Positions 35,668-44,781 of a DNA stretch of 64,000 nucleotides are shown one piece after another. Positions within the stretch are counted from its first letter, which is position 1, and the number at the start of each line of letters is the position of its first letter. The notes beneath the pieces are model-generated. The model saw nothing but the letters and a program-made list of their open reading frames with translations. It searched no databases and was not told where the DNA came from. Source of the DNA: Pseudomonas nitroreducens. Lineage in GTDB: Bacteria > Pseudomonadota > Gammaproteobacteria > Pseudomonadales > Pseudomonadaceae. The stretch covers positions 34,167 to 98,166 of the forward strand of contig NZ_JACHLI010000030.1 of NCBI RefSeq assembly GCF_014204515.1, given 5' to 3'. The translations under genes and the position numbers were made by a program.

Positions 35668-36914
35668 TCAAGAAAACCCCTCTCGCCGTTGCCGTGCTGC
35701 TGGCCTCGGCGCTGGCAGTCAGCGCCTACGCCTGGATGGGCAGCGAGCAGGCCGACGGCAACCACCTCGACGATGCGACCCATGCCGACGGCGAGCACCA
35801 CGACAGCGCTGCGCCGACCCGCCACGCCGAATCGGCGAGCCATGCCGATGGCGAGCATCACGCCGCCACCGAAACCGCCGCCGAAGAGGAAGGCCTGCAC
35901 CTGAGCCCCGCGCAGATCGAGGCCGCCGGCATCCAGCTGGCCACGGTCGGGCCGCGGGCACTGGAAGAGGCGTTCAGCCTGCCTGGCGAAATCGGCTTCG
36001 ACCAGGACCGCACCGCCCACGTCGTGCCGCGCACGCCCGGCGTGGTGGAGTCAGTTTCGGTGGACCTTGGGCAGAGCGTGAAGAAGGGCCAGTTGCTCGC
36101 GGTGATCGCCAGCCAGCAGGTCTCCGAACTGCGCAGCGAGCTGGCCGCAGCCCAGCGCCGGGTAAGCCTGGCGAGCAGGACCTTCGAGCGCGAACGGGAG
36201 CTGTGGCAGGAGAAGATTTCCGCCGAGCAGGATTACCTGCAGGCGCGCCAGGACCTGGAAGAGGCGCGTATCGCCCTGGCCAACGCACAGCAGAAAACCA
36301 ATGCGCTCAGCGGTGTGTCGGCCAGCGTCGGCGGCAATCGCTATGAGCTGCGCGCGCCCTTCGATGGCGTGGTGGTGGAGAAGCACCTGGTGCCCGGCGA
36401 GGTGGTCAGCGAGACCACGGCGGCTTTCACGCTGTCCGACCTGTCGCGGGTCTGGGCCAGCTTCAGCGTGGCGCCGCAGGACCTGGCGCGGGTGCAGGTC
36501 GGCAAGCCGGCGCGGGTGGAGGCGGCGGACCTCGGCATGCAGGTCGAGGGGCGCGTCAGCTATGTCGGCAACCTGCTCGGCGAGCAGACCCGCAGCGCGG
36601 TGGCCCGCGTCACCCTGGCCAACCCTGATGGCGCCTGGCGCCCCGGCCTGTTCGTCAATGTGCGGGTGAGCAGCAGTGCGCGCCAGGTGGCGATCGCGGT
36701 GCCGGAGCAGGCGATCCAGGAGGTGGAAGGCAAGCCCAGCGTCTTCGTGCGCAGTGCCGAAGGTTTCGACCCGCGCCCGGTCGATCTCGGCGCGCGAAGC
36801 GCCGGTCTCGTCGAGGTGCTGGCGGGTCTTGCCGCCGGCGACCAGGTGGCGGCCGAAGGCAGCTTCGTTCTCAAGTCGGAGCTGGGCAAGAGCTCGGCGT
36901 CCCACGCGCACTGA
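35664..36914 (+). CDS. czcB: CzcB-like periplasmic adaptor
   Basis: The protein has 416 residues. Signal or anchor segment at about 5-23, then a His/Asp/Glu-rich linker with repeated HADGEHH motifs that should bind zinc-like metals. The biotinyl-lipoyl hairpin (PRTPGVVESVSVDLGQSVKKG), alpha-helical hairpin and beta-barrel follow, with another HAH at the very C-terminus. It links CzcA to CzcC and may deliver metal to the pump. Its start overlaps the preceding small gene; czcA begins 12 nt after its stop. Confidence 0.92.
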   Translation: MIKKTPLAVAVLLASALAVSAYAWMGSEQADGNHLDDATHADGEHHDSAAPTRHAESASHADGEHHAATETAAEEEGLHLSPAQIEAAGIQLATVGPRALEEAFSLPGEIGFDQDRTAHVVPRTPGVVESVSVDLGQSVKKGQLLAVIASQQVSELRSELAAAQRRVSLASRTFERERELWQEKISAEQDYLQARQDLEEARIALANAQQKTNALSGVSASVGGNRYELRAPFDGVVVEKHLVPGEVVSETTAAFTLSDLSRVWASFSVAPQDLARVQVGKPARVEAADLGMQVEGRVSYVGNLLGEQTRSAVARVTLANPDGAWRPGLFVNVRVSSSARQVAIAVPEQAIQEVEGKPSVFVRSAEGFDPRPVDLGARSAGLVEVLAGLAAGDQVAAEGSFVLKSELGKSSASHAH

Positions 36915-36926
36915 CGGAGCGACAGC

Positions 36927-39900
36927 ATGTTCGAACGCATCATCCGTTTCGCCATCGAGCAGCGCTATCTGGTGCTGCTCGCCGTCCTCGGCATGGCCGG
37001 CCTGGGTATCGCCAGTTACCAGAAGCTACCCATCGACGCGGTACCCGACATCACCAACGTGCAGGTGCAGGTCAACACTTCGGCGCCGGGCTTCACCCCG
37101 CTGGAGACCGAGCAGCGCATCACCTACCCGGTGGAAACCGCCATGGCCGGCCTGCCTGGCCTGCAGCAGACGCGCTCGATCTCGCGCTCGGGGCTGTCGC
37201 AGGTGACGGTGATCTTCAGGGACGGCACCGACCTGTTCTTCGCCCGCCAACTGGTCAACGAACGCCTGCAGCAGGCGCGCGAGCAGTTGCCCGAGGGCGT
37301 CGAGTCGGCCATGGGGCCGATCTCGACCGGCCTCGGGGAAATCTTCCTGTGGACCATCGAGGCCGAGCCGAATGCGCGCAAGGAGGACGGCAGCGAATAC
37401 ACGCCCACCGACCTGCGGGTGATCCAGGACTGGGTGATCAAGCCGCAGCTGCGCAACGTACCCGGCGTGGCCGAAGTGAACACCATCGGCGGCTTCGCCA
37501 AGCAGTTCCAAGTGGCTCCCGATACCCGTCGGCTGGCGGCCTACCGCTTGACCCTGGCGGACGTGATTGCCGCGCTGGAGCGCAACAACGCCAACGTCGG
37601 CGCCGGCTACATCGAGCGCAACGGCGAGCAGCTGCTGGTGCGTGCGCCGGGGCAGGTGGGCAGCCTGGAGGACATCGCCAACATCGTGGTGGCCAATGTC
37701 GACGGCACGCCGATCCGCCTGCGCAACGTCGCCGAGGTCGATCTCGGCCGCGAGCTGCGCACTGGCGCCGCCACCGAGGATGGCCGCGAAGTGGTGCTCG
37801 GCACGGTGTTCATGCTGATCGGCGAGAACAGCCGCACGGTCGCCAAGGCTGCCGCCGCCAAGCTGGAAGAGATCAACCGCACGCTGCCGGCCGGGGTCAG
37901 GGCGGTGACCGTCTACGACCGCACGCAACTGGTGGACAAGGCCATCGCCACGGTCAAGCGCAACCTCACCGAGGGCGCGATCCTGGTGGTCGCGGTGCTC
38001 TTCCTGTTCCTCGGCAATATCCGTGCGGCGCTGATCACCGCCATGGTGATCCCGCTGGCCATGCTGTTCACCTTCACCGGCATGTTCAGCAACCGCATCA
38101 GCGCCAACCTGATGAGCCTGGGCGCGCTGGACTTCGGCATCATCGTCGACGGCGCCGTGGTGATAGTCGAGAACGCCATCCGCCGCCTGGCCCACGCGCA
38201 GCAGCACCATGGCCGCCTGCTGACCCGCAGCGAACGCCTGCACGAAGTCTTCGCCGCGTCGAAGGAAGCGCGCCGTGCGCTGATCTACGGCCAGCTGATC
38301 ATCATGGTGGTGTACCTGCCGATCTTCGCCCTCACCGGCGTCGAGGGGAAAATGTTCCACCCCATGGCCTTCACCGTGGTGCTGGCGCTGCTGGGCGCGA
38401 TGATCCTCTCGGTGACCTTCGTGCCGGCGGCCATCGCACTGTTCATCACCGGCAAGGTCAGGGAAGAGGAAAACCTGCTGATGCGCAGTGCCCGCCGCGC
38501 CTACGAGCCGGTGCTGGACTGGGTAATGGCGCGCCGTGCGTGGGTGTTCGCCGGCGCCGCCGTGCTGGTGGTGCTTTCCGGGGCGCTCGCCAGTCGCATG
38601 GGCAGCGAGTTCGTGCCCAGCCTGGGCGAGGGTGACTTCGCCCTGCAATCGCTGCGCACGCCGGGGACCAGCCTGTCGCAGTCGGTGGCCATGCAGGAAG
38701 CCCTGGAGCGCCAGGTGCTGGCCAGGGTGCCCGAGGTGCAGCGCATGTTCAGCCGCACCGGTACCGCGGAGATCGCCTCCGACCCGATGCCGCCGAACAT
38801 CTCCGACGCCTACGTGATGCTCAAGCCCAAGGAGCAGTGGCCCGACCCGAAGAAGAGTCGCGCGCAACTGGAGGCGGAAATCCAGGACGCCGCCAACGGT
38901 GTGCCGGGCAGCGCCTATGAACTGTCGCAACCGATCCAGCTGCGCTTCAACGAGCTGATTTCCGGGGTGCGCAGCGACGTTGCGGTGAAGGTCTTCGGCG
39001 ACGACATGGACGTGCTCAACCAGACCGCCGAACAGATCGCCGGCGTGCTGCGCCAGGTGCAGGGCTCGTCCGAGGTGAAGGTCGAACAGACCAGCGGCCT
39101 GCCGGTGCTCACCGTCAACATCGACCGCCAGCGCGCGGCGCGCTACGGGCTGAATGTCGGCGACATCCAGGACAACGTCGCCGTGGCCATCGGCGGCCGC
39201 CAGGCGGGCACGCTGTTCGAGGGGGACCGGCGCTTCGACCTGATCGTGCGCCTGCCGGAAAACCTGCGCAGCGATATCGACGCGCTGTCGCGCATGCTGA
39301 TCCCGGTGCCGGCCCCGGCCAACGCCACGGATTCGCGCATCGGCTTCATCACCCTGGGTGAAGTGGCGCGCCTGGAACTGGTGCAGGGGCCGAACCAGGT
39401 CAGCCGCGAGAACGGCAAGCGTCTGGTGGTGGTCAGCGCCAACGTGCGCGGGCGGGATATCGGCTCGTTCGTCGCCGAAGCCAGCGGCAACATCCAGCAG
39501 GAGGTGAAGCTGCAGGCCGGTTACTGGGCTACATGGGGTGGCCAGTTCGAGCAGCTGCAATCGGCGGCGCAACGCCTGCAGATCGTGGTGCCGGTGGCGC
39601 TGCTGCTGGTGTTCACCCTGCTGCTGATGATGTTCAACAACGTCCGCGACGGCCTGGTGGTGTTCACCGGGATTCCCTTCGCCCTCACCGGCGGCGTGGT
39701 TGCGCTGTGGTTGCGGGATATTCCGCTGTCGATCTCGGCGGGTGTCGGCTTCATCGCGCTGTCGGGGGTGGCGGTGCTCAACGGCCTGGTGATGATCTCC
39801 TTCATCCGCAGCCTGCGGGAGGAGGGGCGTGGCCTCGACGCGGCGATCCGCGAGGGCGCGCTGACCCGCCTGCGCCCGGTGCTGATGACGGCGCTGGTGG

Positions 39901-40091
39901 CCTCCCTGGGCTTCGTGCCCATGGCCCTGGCCACCGGCACCGGTGCGGAGGTGCAGCGACCGCTGGCGACGGTGGTGATCGGCGGCATCCTGTCCTCGAC
40001 CACCCTGACGCTGCTGGTGTTGCCGGCGTTGTACCGGTGGATGCATCGGCGGGAGGAGGAGGCACAGGTGTCGGGCGAGGCCACGGCCTGA
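36927..40091 (+). CDS. czcA: CzcA-like heavy-metal RND transporter (HME family)
   Basis: The protein has 1054 residues. The TM4 signature DFGIIVDGAVVIVEN identifies the heavy-metal-efflux branch of RND pumps, as distinct from the VDDAIVVVEN signature of the drug pumps elsewhere in this window. Both large periplasmic loops and twelve membrane helices are present, and the sequence begins MFERIIRFAIEQRYLVLL as usual for CzcA. It exports Zn, Cd and Co by proton antiport. Last gene of the czcCBA operon. A large antisense frame on the other strand is a codon-bias shadow. Confidence 0.94.
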   Translation: MFERIIRFAIEQRYLVLLAVLGMAGLGIASYQKLPIDAVPDITNVQVQVNTSAPGFTPLETEQRITYPVETAMAGLPGLQQTRSISRSGLSQVTVIFRDGTDLFFARQLVNERLQQAREQLPEGVESAMGPISTGLGEIFLWTIEAEPNARKEDGSEYTPTDLRVIQDWVIKPQLRNVPGVAEVNTIGGFAKQFQVAPDTRRLAAYRLTLADVIAALERNNANVGAGYIERNGEQLLVRAPGQVGSLEDIANIVVANVDGTPIRLRNVAEVDLGRELRTGAATEDGREVVLGTVFMLIGENSRTVAKAAAAKLEEINRTLPAGVRAVTVYDRTQLVDKAIATVKRNLTEGAILVVAVLFLFLGNIRAALITAMVIPLAMLFTFTGMFSNRISANLMSLGALDFGIIVDGAVVIVENAIRRLAHAQQHHGRLLTRSERLHEVFAASKEARRALIYGQLIIMVVYLPIFALTGVEGKMFHPMAFTVVLALLGAMILSVTFVPAAIALFITGKVREEENLLMRSARRAYEPVLDWVMARRAWVFAGAAVLVVLSGALASRMGSEFVPSLGEGDFALQSLRTPGTSLSQSVAMQEALERQVLARVPEVQRMFSRTGTAEIASDPMPPNISDAYVMLKPKEQWPDPKKSRAQLEAEIQDAANGVPGSAYELSQPIQLRFNELISGVRSDVAVKVFGDDMDVLNQTAEQIAGVLRQVQGSSEVKVEQTSGLPVLTVNIDRQRAARYGLNVGDIQDNVAVAIGGRQAGTLFEGDRRFDLIVRLPENLRSDIDALSRMLIPVPAPANATDSRIGFITLGEVARLELVQGPNQVSRENGKRLVVVSANVRGRDIGSFVAEASGNIQQEVKLQAGYWATWGGQFEQLQSAAQRLQIVVPVALLLVFTLLLMMFNNVRDGLVVFTGIPFALTGGVVALWLRDIPLSISAGVGFIALSGVAVLNGLVMISFIRSLREEGRGLDAAIREGALTRLRPVLMTALVASLGFVPMALATGTGAEVQRPLATVVIGGILSSTTLTLLVLPALYRWMHRREEEAQVSGEATA

Positions 40092-40177
40092 GCGGAGTCG
40101 TCATGGCGTAGCGTGCTGCTGCGCCATGACGCTGTGGTTCAGTCCAATTGCGCAGGACGGGGGAAATTCAGTATTGT

Positions 40178-40192
40178 TGAGAACGATTATCA
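40178..40192. promoter_or_regulatory. Fur box upstream of sigma/anti-sigma cassette 2
   Basis: TGAGAACGATTATCA matches the Fur core TGATAATnATTATCA at 12 of 14 positions. It lies 22 nt upstream of the sigma gene start. Confidence 0.8.
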
Positions 40193-40214
40193 TGTTTAAC
40201 AAAACTGGACGTCC

Positions 40215-40724
40215 ATGGACAGCGAGCGGGCATTCGAACGGGATGTTGAACGGCTTTACCTTGCCCACCACGGCTGGCTGAAAGGCTGGCTGCGCCGTCG
40301 CCTGGGCGAGCACGCCGATGCCGAGGACCTGGCCCAGGACACCTTCGTGCGGGTGATGCGCTCGCGCAGCGCGATCGCCGACCTGCGCCAGCCGCTGGCC
40401 TACCTCGCCACCATCGCCAACAGCCTGCTGATCAACCGCTGGCGCCGCCAGGCGGTCGAGCGTGCCTACCTCGAAGCCCTGGCCGCGCGCCCCGAAGCCG
40501 TGGCGCCGTCGGAGGAGGAGCGCCTGCTGCTGATCGAGGCGCTGGTGGAGGTCGACGAACTGCTGCACGGCCTCGCGCCGGCGGTGCGGGAAATCTTCCT
40601 GATGTCGCAACTGGACGGCCTGACCTACCCGCAGATCGCCCAGCGCCTGGAGCTGAGCGTCAACCAGGTACAGAAGGCGATGAGCAAGGCCTTCGCCGCC
40701 TGCTATGCGTGCCGGTTCGAGTGA
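40215..40724 (+). CDS. FecI-like ECF sigma factor (cassette 2)
   Basis: The protein has 169 residues. Region 2 reads LYLAHHGWLKGWLRRRLG then AEDLAQDTFVRVM, and region 4 reads SQLDGLTYPQIAQRLELSVNQVQKAM. It is a close paralogue of the sigma at 27223-27726. It should activate the receptor gene at 41896 under low iron when the siderophore is bound. The Fur box immediately upstream indicates iron repression. Its stop overlaps a potential GTG start of the anti-sigma gene. Confidence 0.92.
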   Translation: MDSERAFERDVERLYLAHHGWLKGWLRRRLGEHADAEDLAQDTFVRVMRSRSAIADLRQPLAYLATIANSLLINRWRRQAVERAYLEALAARPEAVAPSEEERLLLIEALVEVDELLHGLAPAVREIFLMSQLDGLTYPQIAQRLELSVNQVQKAMSKAFAACYACRFE

Positions 40725-40729
40725 GCACC

Positions 40730-41716
40730 ATGACCCGCGACAGCGATTCCCGGCCGATCCCCAGCGTCATCCGCGACCAGGCCATCGCCTGGTTCACCCT
40801 GGCCCAGTCCGGCTGCATGAGCGAGGTCGAGCAGCGCCAGTTGCTGGTCTGGCGCGAAGCGAGCGCCGAGCATGAGCGCGCCTGGCAGCGCCTGAGCAGC
40901 ATTCCCCTGGGCCTGCAGCGCCATGCCGGGCGCCTGACAGACCCGCTGGCGCGGCAACTGGCTGGGCGCCGTCACTACGATGAAATGGACCGACGCAAGG
41001 CGCTCAAGCTGCTGGCCGGCTTCGGCCTGCTCGGCGGCCTGGCCTGGCAGGGGCGCGACACCCAGCTGGTCCAGGGCGCCATGGCGGACTACCGCACCGG
41101 CACCGGCGAGCGCACCCGGCATACGCTGCCCGATGGCACGAGCTTGTGGCTCAACACCGCGACGGCGGTCGACCTGCGCTATTCCGCCAGCGCGCGAGAG
41201 TTGCACCTGCGTTATGGCGAGATCGAAATCCTCACCGCCAGCGACAGGCTCGGGCGGCCGATGCGGGTCATCAGCGGCGATGCATTGCTGCAACCGCTGG
41301 GCACGCGTTTTCGCGTGCGCCGCCAGGACGATGGACGCGGCACCCTGCTGGCCGTGACCCAGGGGCGTGTCGCTGCCAGCTCCCTGAGTGGCGGCGCGGC
41401 GAAAGTGGTCGAGGCGGGCTGGCAGGCTCGAATCGGCGTGGCCGGGATCAGTGCGCCACAGGCGCTGGATGCCAACGACGGCGCCTGGGTCGACGGCTAC
41501 CTGGTGGCCGAGCGCATGCGCCTGGGGGATTTTCTCGCCGAACTGGACCGCTACCGACCCGGCCTGCTGCGTTGTGATCCGGCGGTGGCGGGGATTCGCC
41601 TGAGCGGCTCCTACCCGCTGGGCGACACCGACCAGGTGCTGGCCATGCTGCAGGACAGCCTGCCGGTTAGTGTGCAGCGGCGCACCCGCTACTGGGTGAC
41701 GGTGGGGCCGCGCTAA
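40730..41716 (+). CDS. FecR-like anti-sigma / signal transducer (cassette 2)
   Basis: The protein has about 328 residues. The N-terminal cytoplasmic part has AIAWFTLAQSG and REASAEHERAWQRLSS, followed by RRKALKLLAGFGLLGGLAW near the membrane segment, then a FecR domain (ERTRHTLPDGTSLWLNTATAV, LHLRYGEIEILT) and the C-terminal receptor-contact part (PLGDTDQVLAMLQDSLPV). ATG 40730 is chosen; a GTG at 40721 overlapping the sigma stop (GTGA) is the alternative. The same C-terminal RRxTRYWVTV end occurs in the cassette 1 protein, confirming paralogy. Confidence 0.9.
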   Translation: MTRDSDSRPIPSVIRDQAIAWFTLAQSGCMSEVEQRQLLVWREASAEHERAWQRLSSIPLGLQRHAGRLTDPLARQLAGRRHYDEMDRRKALKLLAGFGLLGGLAWQGRDTQLVQGAMADYRTGTGERTRHTLPDGTSLWLNTATAVDLRYSASARELHLRYGEIEILTASDRLGRPMRVISGDALLQPLGTRFRVRRQDDGRGTLLAVTQGRVAASSLSGGAAKVVEAGWQARIGVAGISAPQALDANDGAWVDGYLVAERMRLGDFLAELDRYRPGLLRCDPAVAGIRLSGSYPLGDTDQVLAMLQDSLPVSVQRRTRYWVTVGPR

Positions 41717-41789
41717 CGCGTCGAGCAGCGCAAAAAAAGCCGCTGAGTGCCGCGAGAGCAGGCCTCCGAGCGCTCCCGATAAATGCCAA

Positions 41790-41804
41790 TGAAAATAATT
41801 CTCG
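41790..41804. promoter_or_regulatory. Second Fur-like box, upstream of receptor 2
   Basis: TGAAAATAATTCTCG matches the Fur core at 11 of 14 positions and lies 91 nt before the receptor start, inside the 179-nt gap after the anti-sigma gene. It suggests direct iron control of the receptor besides control through the sigma factor. Confidence 0.55.
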
Positions 41805-41817
41805 AAAAGTCGGCAGG

Positions 41818-41831
41818 TTTTTCTTTCTCGC
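41818..41831 (+). promoter_or_regulatory. Candidate ECF promoter motif of receptor 2 (shared with receptor 1)
   Basis: TTTTTCTTTCTCGC, followed after two bases by GG, matches the motif before receptor 1 (25980-25993, minus strand) at 12 of 14 positions. Role inferred. Confidence 0.35.
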
Positions 41832-41895
41832 TTGGCCTAGGGAGAAATCCCTGCTCGCACCTGCGGGCCCACAACGAGAAACGGACCCTCTGCCC

Positions 41896-44394
41896 ATGAC
41901 GCTTCACCCCATTGCCCGCGCCCTGCGCCAATCCCTCGGCTTCGCCCTGATCTCCTGCTCCGCGCTCGCCGTGCTGCCGGCCATGCCGGTGCAGGCCGAG
42001 TCCGCTGCCACCCGCACCCAGCACTACGCCATTGCCGCCGGCCCGCTGGACCAGGTGCTCGGCGAGTTCGGCCGGCGTGCCGGCATCCCGATCTCGGTGG
42101 ACGCCGGGCTGACCGAGGGCAAGCGCAGCGGCGGGCTGAATGGCGACTACAGCATCGACGATGGCTTCGCCCGCATTCTCTCCGGCACCCGCCTGAGCGT
42201 GCGGCGCCTGGACAACGGCGGTTACGGCCTGGTGCCGACACCTGCGGAGGCGGTGCTGGAAATGGATTCCACCACCGTCTCCAGCCAGCTGCTGGACCCG
42301 ACCAGCGAGGGCACCAACTCCTACAGCGCCCGTGCCGTGACCATCGGCAAGGGCGCCCACAGCCTGCGCGAGACGCCGCAGTCGGTGACCGTCCTGACCC
42401 GCCGCTATATGGACGACCAGAACATCAACACCATCGACCAGGCGATGGAAAAGACGCCGGGCATCGCCGTCTACGAATCGCCCATGGGCGGCAAATACTT
42501 CTACTCGCGCGGCTTCATGATGCAGGGCCAGTATCAGTACGACGGCGTGCCGCTGGATGTCGGCGGCGAGTACGTGCAGGCCAACAGCTTCTCTGGCGAC
42601 ATGGCCTTCTATGACCGCGTCGAGGTGCTCAAGGGCGCGGCGGGCATGCTCAAGGGCTCGGGCAGCTCCACCGGCGGCGTCAACTTCGTGCGCAAGCGCG
42701 GCCAGGCCGTGCCGGAGACCCGGCTGTCGCTCTCCGCCGGTTCCTGGGACAACTACCGTGGCCAGGTGGACGTCGGCGGCCCGCTCAACGAGTCCGGCAC
42801 CCTGCGTGGCCGCACCGTGGTGGCCCTGCAGGATCGCCAGTACTTCTACGATGTCGGCAAGCGCAACGACCAGATTCTCTATGGTGCCCTGGACTATGAC
42901 GTCACCCCGGACACCACCGTCGGCCTGGGCGTGGCCTACGAGAAGCTCGACGCCACTCCCTGCTGGCACGGCCTGCCGCGCTACAGCAACGGCAAGGACC
43001 TCAAGCTCAGCCGCTCGACCTGCCTGGGCGCTTCCTGGAACAACTGGGAGAGCGAGCGCACCACGCTGTTCGCCGACCTGTCGCACCAGCTCAACGAAGA
43101 CTGGGCCTTCAAGTTCGCCGGGGTCTGGACCCACAACGACCAGAACATGAAGTACGCGCTGTCCGAGACCAACGGCGGTGTCACGCCGGGCGCGACCTCG
43201 GCGCCGTCCTCGGTGTATTCCGGGTTGTTCGACTACGACCAGACCGACTACGGCTTCGATGCCTACCTGGATGGCAAGTTCGACGCCTTCGGCCTGCAGC
43301 ACGAGCTGACCGTCGGCGCCAACGCCAGCCGCGCCAAGACCCACGACTCCATGGCTCTGATCAACATGAGCAGCCTGCTGGGCGCCAGCCAGGACCCGTT
43401 CCACCCCAACTCGCACATCCCCGAGCCGGCGGACGACTTCTACGCACCCAACTCCTACCGCGGCGGACCGGTTCCCACCGAGACCGACACCCGTCAGTTC
43501 GGTACCTACGCCACCTTGCGCCTGAAGCTGGCCGAGCCGTTGACCGCCGTCCTCGGCTCGCGCGTCAGCTGGTACCGCAACAGCCGCGACTCCTACACCC
43601 AGGCCTGGGACTACTGGCAGCACGACCGCAGCCAGGAAAACGGCCAGGTGACGCCGTTCGCCGCGCTGATCTACGACCTCAATGACCAGTGGTCTATCTA
43701 CACCAGCTACGCCGACATCTTCCAGCCGCAGAGCACCTACACCGACGAGTCCGGCAGCCCGCTGCAGCCCAAGACCGGCGCCAGCTACGAGCTGGGTATC
43801 AAGGGCGAGCTGCTCGACGGCCGGGTCAATACCGCCTTCAACCTGTTCCGCACGGTGGAAGAACACCGCGCCGAAGCGAACTATGACACGGTCTGCGCTG
43901 GCTCCTCCGATGGCTACTGCTACACCGACGTGGGCAAGGTGCGCGCCCAGGGCTTCGAGGCGGAAGTCAGCGGCGAAGTCATCGAACGCCTGCAACTGCT
44001 GGCCGGCTACACCTATACCCAGACCAAATACCTCAACAGCGCGGCCGAAAACCCGCAGGAACCGACCTTCACCACTACCTATTTCCCGCGCCACCTGTTC
44101 CGCGCCTGGGCCGACTACCAGCTGGCCGGCGAGCTGGATCGCTGGAATGTCGGGGCGGGCGTGACCGCGCAGAGCGATACCTCCGTGCGCAGCGGCAGCG
44201 TGACCTCGGTGCAGTCCGACTACGCCATCTGGAACGGCCGCCTGGGCTACCGCCTCGACGAGCACTGGAACGTCGCGCTCAATGGCAACAACCTGTTCGA
44301 CAAGAAGTACTACCAGAGCGTCGGCGCCGTCTCCTGGGGCAACTTCTATGGTGAGCCGCGCAACTTCATGGTCACGCTGCAAGGCTCCTTCTGA
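41896..44394 (+). CDS. TonB-dependent siderophore receptor with STN signalling domain (cassette 2)
   Basis: The protein has 832 residues. Signal peptide cut near PVQA|ES at residue 34, an STN domain (YAIAAGPLDQVLGEFGRRAGIP ... GYGLVPT), a plug containing LRETPQSVTVLTRRYMDDQ and RVEVLKGAAGMLKGSGSSTGGVNFVRKR, and a barrel ending in Phe (LQGSF). This resembles FpvA/FhuE/FoxA-type ferric siderophore transducers. It imports a ferric siderophore using TonB and signals to the FecR/sigma pair upstream. No siderophore synthesis gene is near, so a xenosiderophore is plausible. The ligand is unknown. Confidence 0.93.
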   Translation: MTLHPIARALRQSLGFALISCSALAVLPAMPVQAESAATRTQHYAIAAGPLDQVLGEFGRRAGIPISVDAGLTEGKRSGGLNGDYSIDDGFARILSGTRLSVRRLDNGGYGLVPTPAEAVLEMDSTTVSSQLLDPTSEGTNSYSARAVTIGKGAHSLRETPQSVTVLTRRYMDDQNINTIDQAMEKTPGIAVYESPMGGKYFYSRGFMMQGQYQYDGVPLDVGGEYVQANSFSGDMAFYDRVEVLKGAAGMLKGSGSSTGGVNFVRKRGQAVPETRLSLSAGSWDNYRGQVDVGGPLNESGTLRGRTVVALQDRQYFYDVGKRNDQILYGALDYDVTPDTTVGLGVAYEKLDATPCWHGLPRYSNGKDLKLSRSTCLGASWNNWESERTTLFADLSHQLNEDWAFKFAGVWTHNDQNMKYALSETNGGVTPGATSAPSSVYSGLFDYDQTDYGFDAYLDGKFDAFGLQHELTVGANASRAKTHDSMALINMSSLLGASQDPFHPNSHIPEPADDFYAPNSYRGGPVPTETDTRQFGTYATLRLKLAEPLTAVLGSRVSWYRNSRDSYTQAWDYWQHDRSQENGQVTPFAALIYDLNDQWSIYTSYADIFQPQSTYTDESGSPLQPKTGASYELGIKGELLDGRVNTAFNLFRTVEEHRAEANYDTVCAGSSDGYCYTDVGKVRAQGFEAEVSGEVIERLQLLAGYTYTQTKYLNSAAENPQEPTFTTTYFPRHLFRAWADYQLAGELDRWNVGAGVTAQSDTSVRSGSVTSVQSDYAIWNGRLGYRLDEHWNVALNGNNLFDKKYYQSVGAVSWGNFYGEPRNFMVTLQGSF

Positions 44395-44560
44395 CGCCAC
44401 GCGCCCTGCTTGGCGGGGCGCCGTTTCCGGGCCGGGTTGCGCACGCACGGTCCTTGCCTCAAGTGCGGTTGGGTGCCGAACGAACCTTCCCGGCGCCTGC
44501 CTCGTTCGCGAGCGGGGGCTGGCGGCGATTCGCTACCCGCGCCGTCAAGGCGACGCCAGG

Positions 44561-44585
44561 AAAAAAAGGCGCCCATGCGGGCGCC
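44561..44585 (-). terminator. Minus-strand terminator downstream of the porin gene
   Basis: On the minus strand GGCGCCC-GCAT-GGGCGCC is followed by seven T residues. It lies about 197 nt after the porin stop. The 387-nt gap (44395-44781) otherwise shows the heptamer array and no convincing gene. Confidence 0.8.
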
Positions 44586-44734
44586 GAGGGTTCCTCTTCC
44601 TCCAAAGGGGCACGTGGAGCGCCAGGAAGCGGAGCAGTCTTGCGGGGCAATCATCACCAGAAGCCTTGGGGGCGGTGATGCCTGCCGTTATACGCAGGCG
44701 CGCCTAACGGCAGGCTGAGGCGCAGCTGACAATT

Positions 44735-44769
44735 CCGTCATCCGTCATCCGTCATCCGTCATCCGTCCT
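44735..44769. repeat. Tandem heptanucleotide repeat, CCGTCAT x4 plus a degenerate fifth copy
   Basis: Four perfect CCGTCAT copies (44735-44762) and a fifth CCGTCCT (44763-44769) lie 12 nt after the porin stop codon, within the porin 3' untranslated region. Seven-base units are prone to slipped-strand changes. Confidence 0.9.
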
Positions 44770-44781
44770 TGGGCGCCGGCC

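Noticed and set aside
37026..40046. Minus-strand open frame of about 1006 codons opposite czcA
   Set aside because: Low-complexity Gln/His/Arg-rich translation, no recognisable domain, and complete overlap with a strongly conserved transporter gene.
44410..44718. Small open frames in the gap after receptor 2
   Set aside because: Several overlapping frames on both strands with no ribosome site, no domain and overlap with a terminator; likely noncoding.
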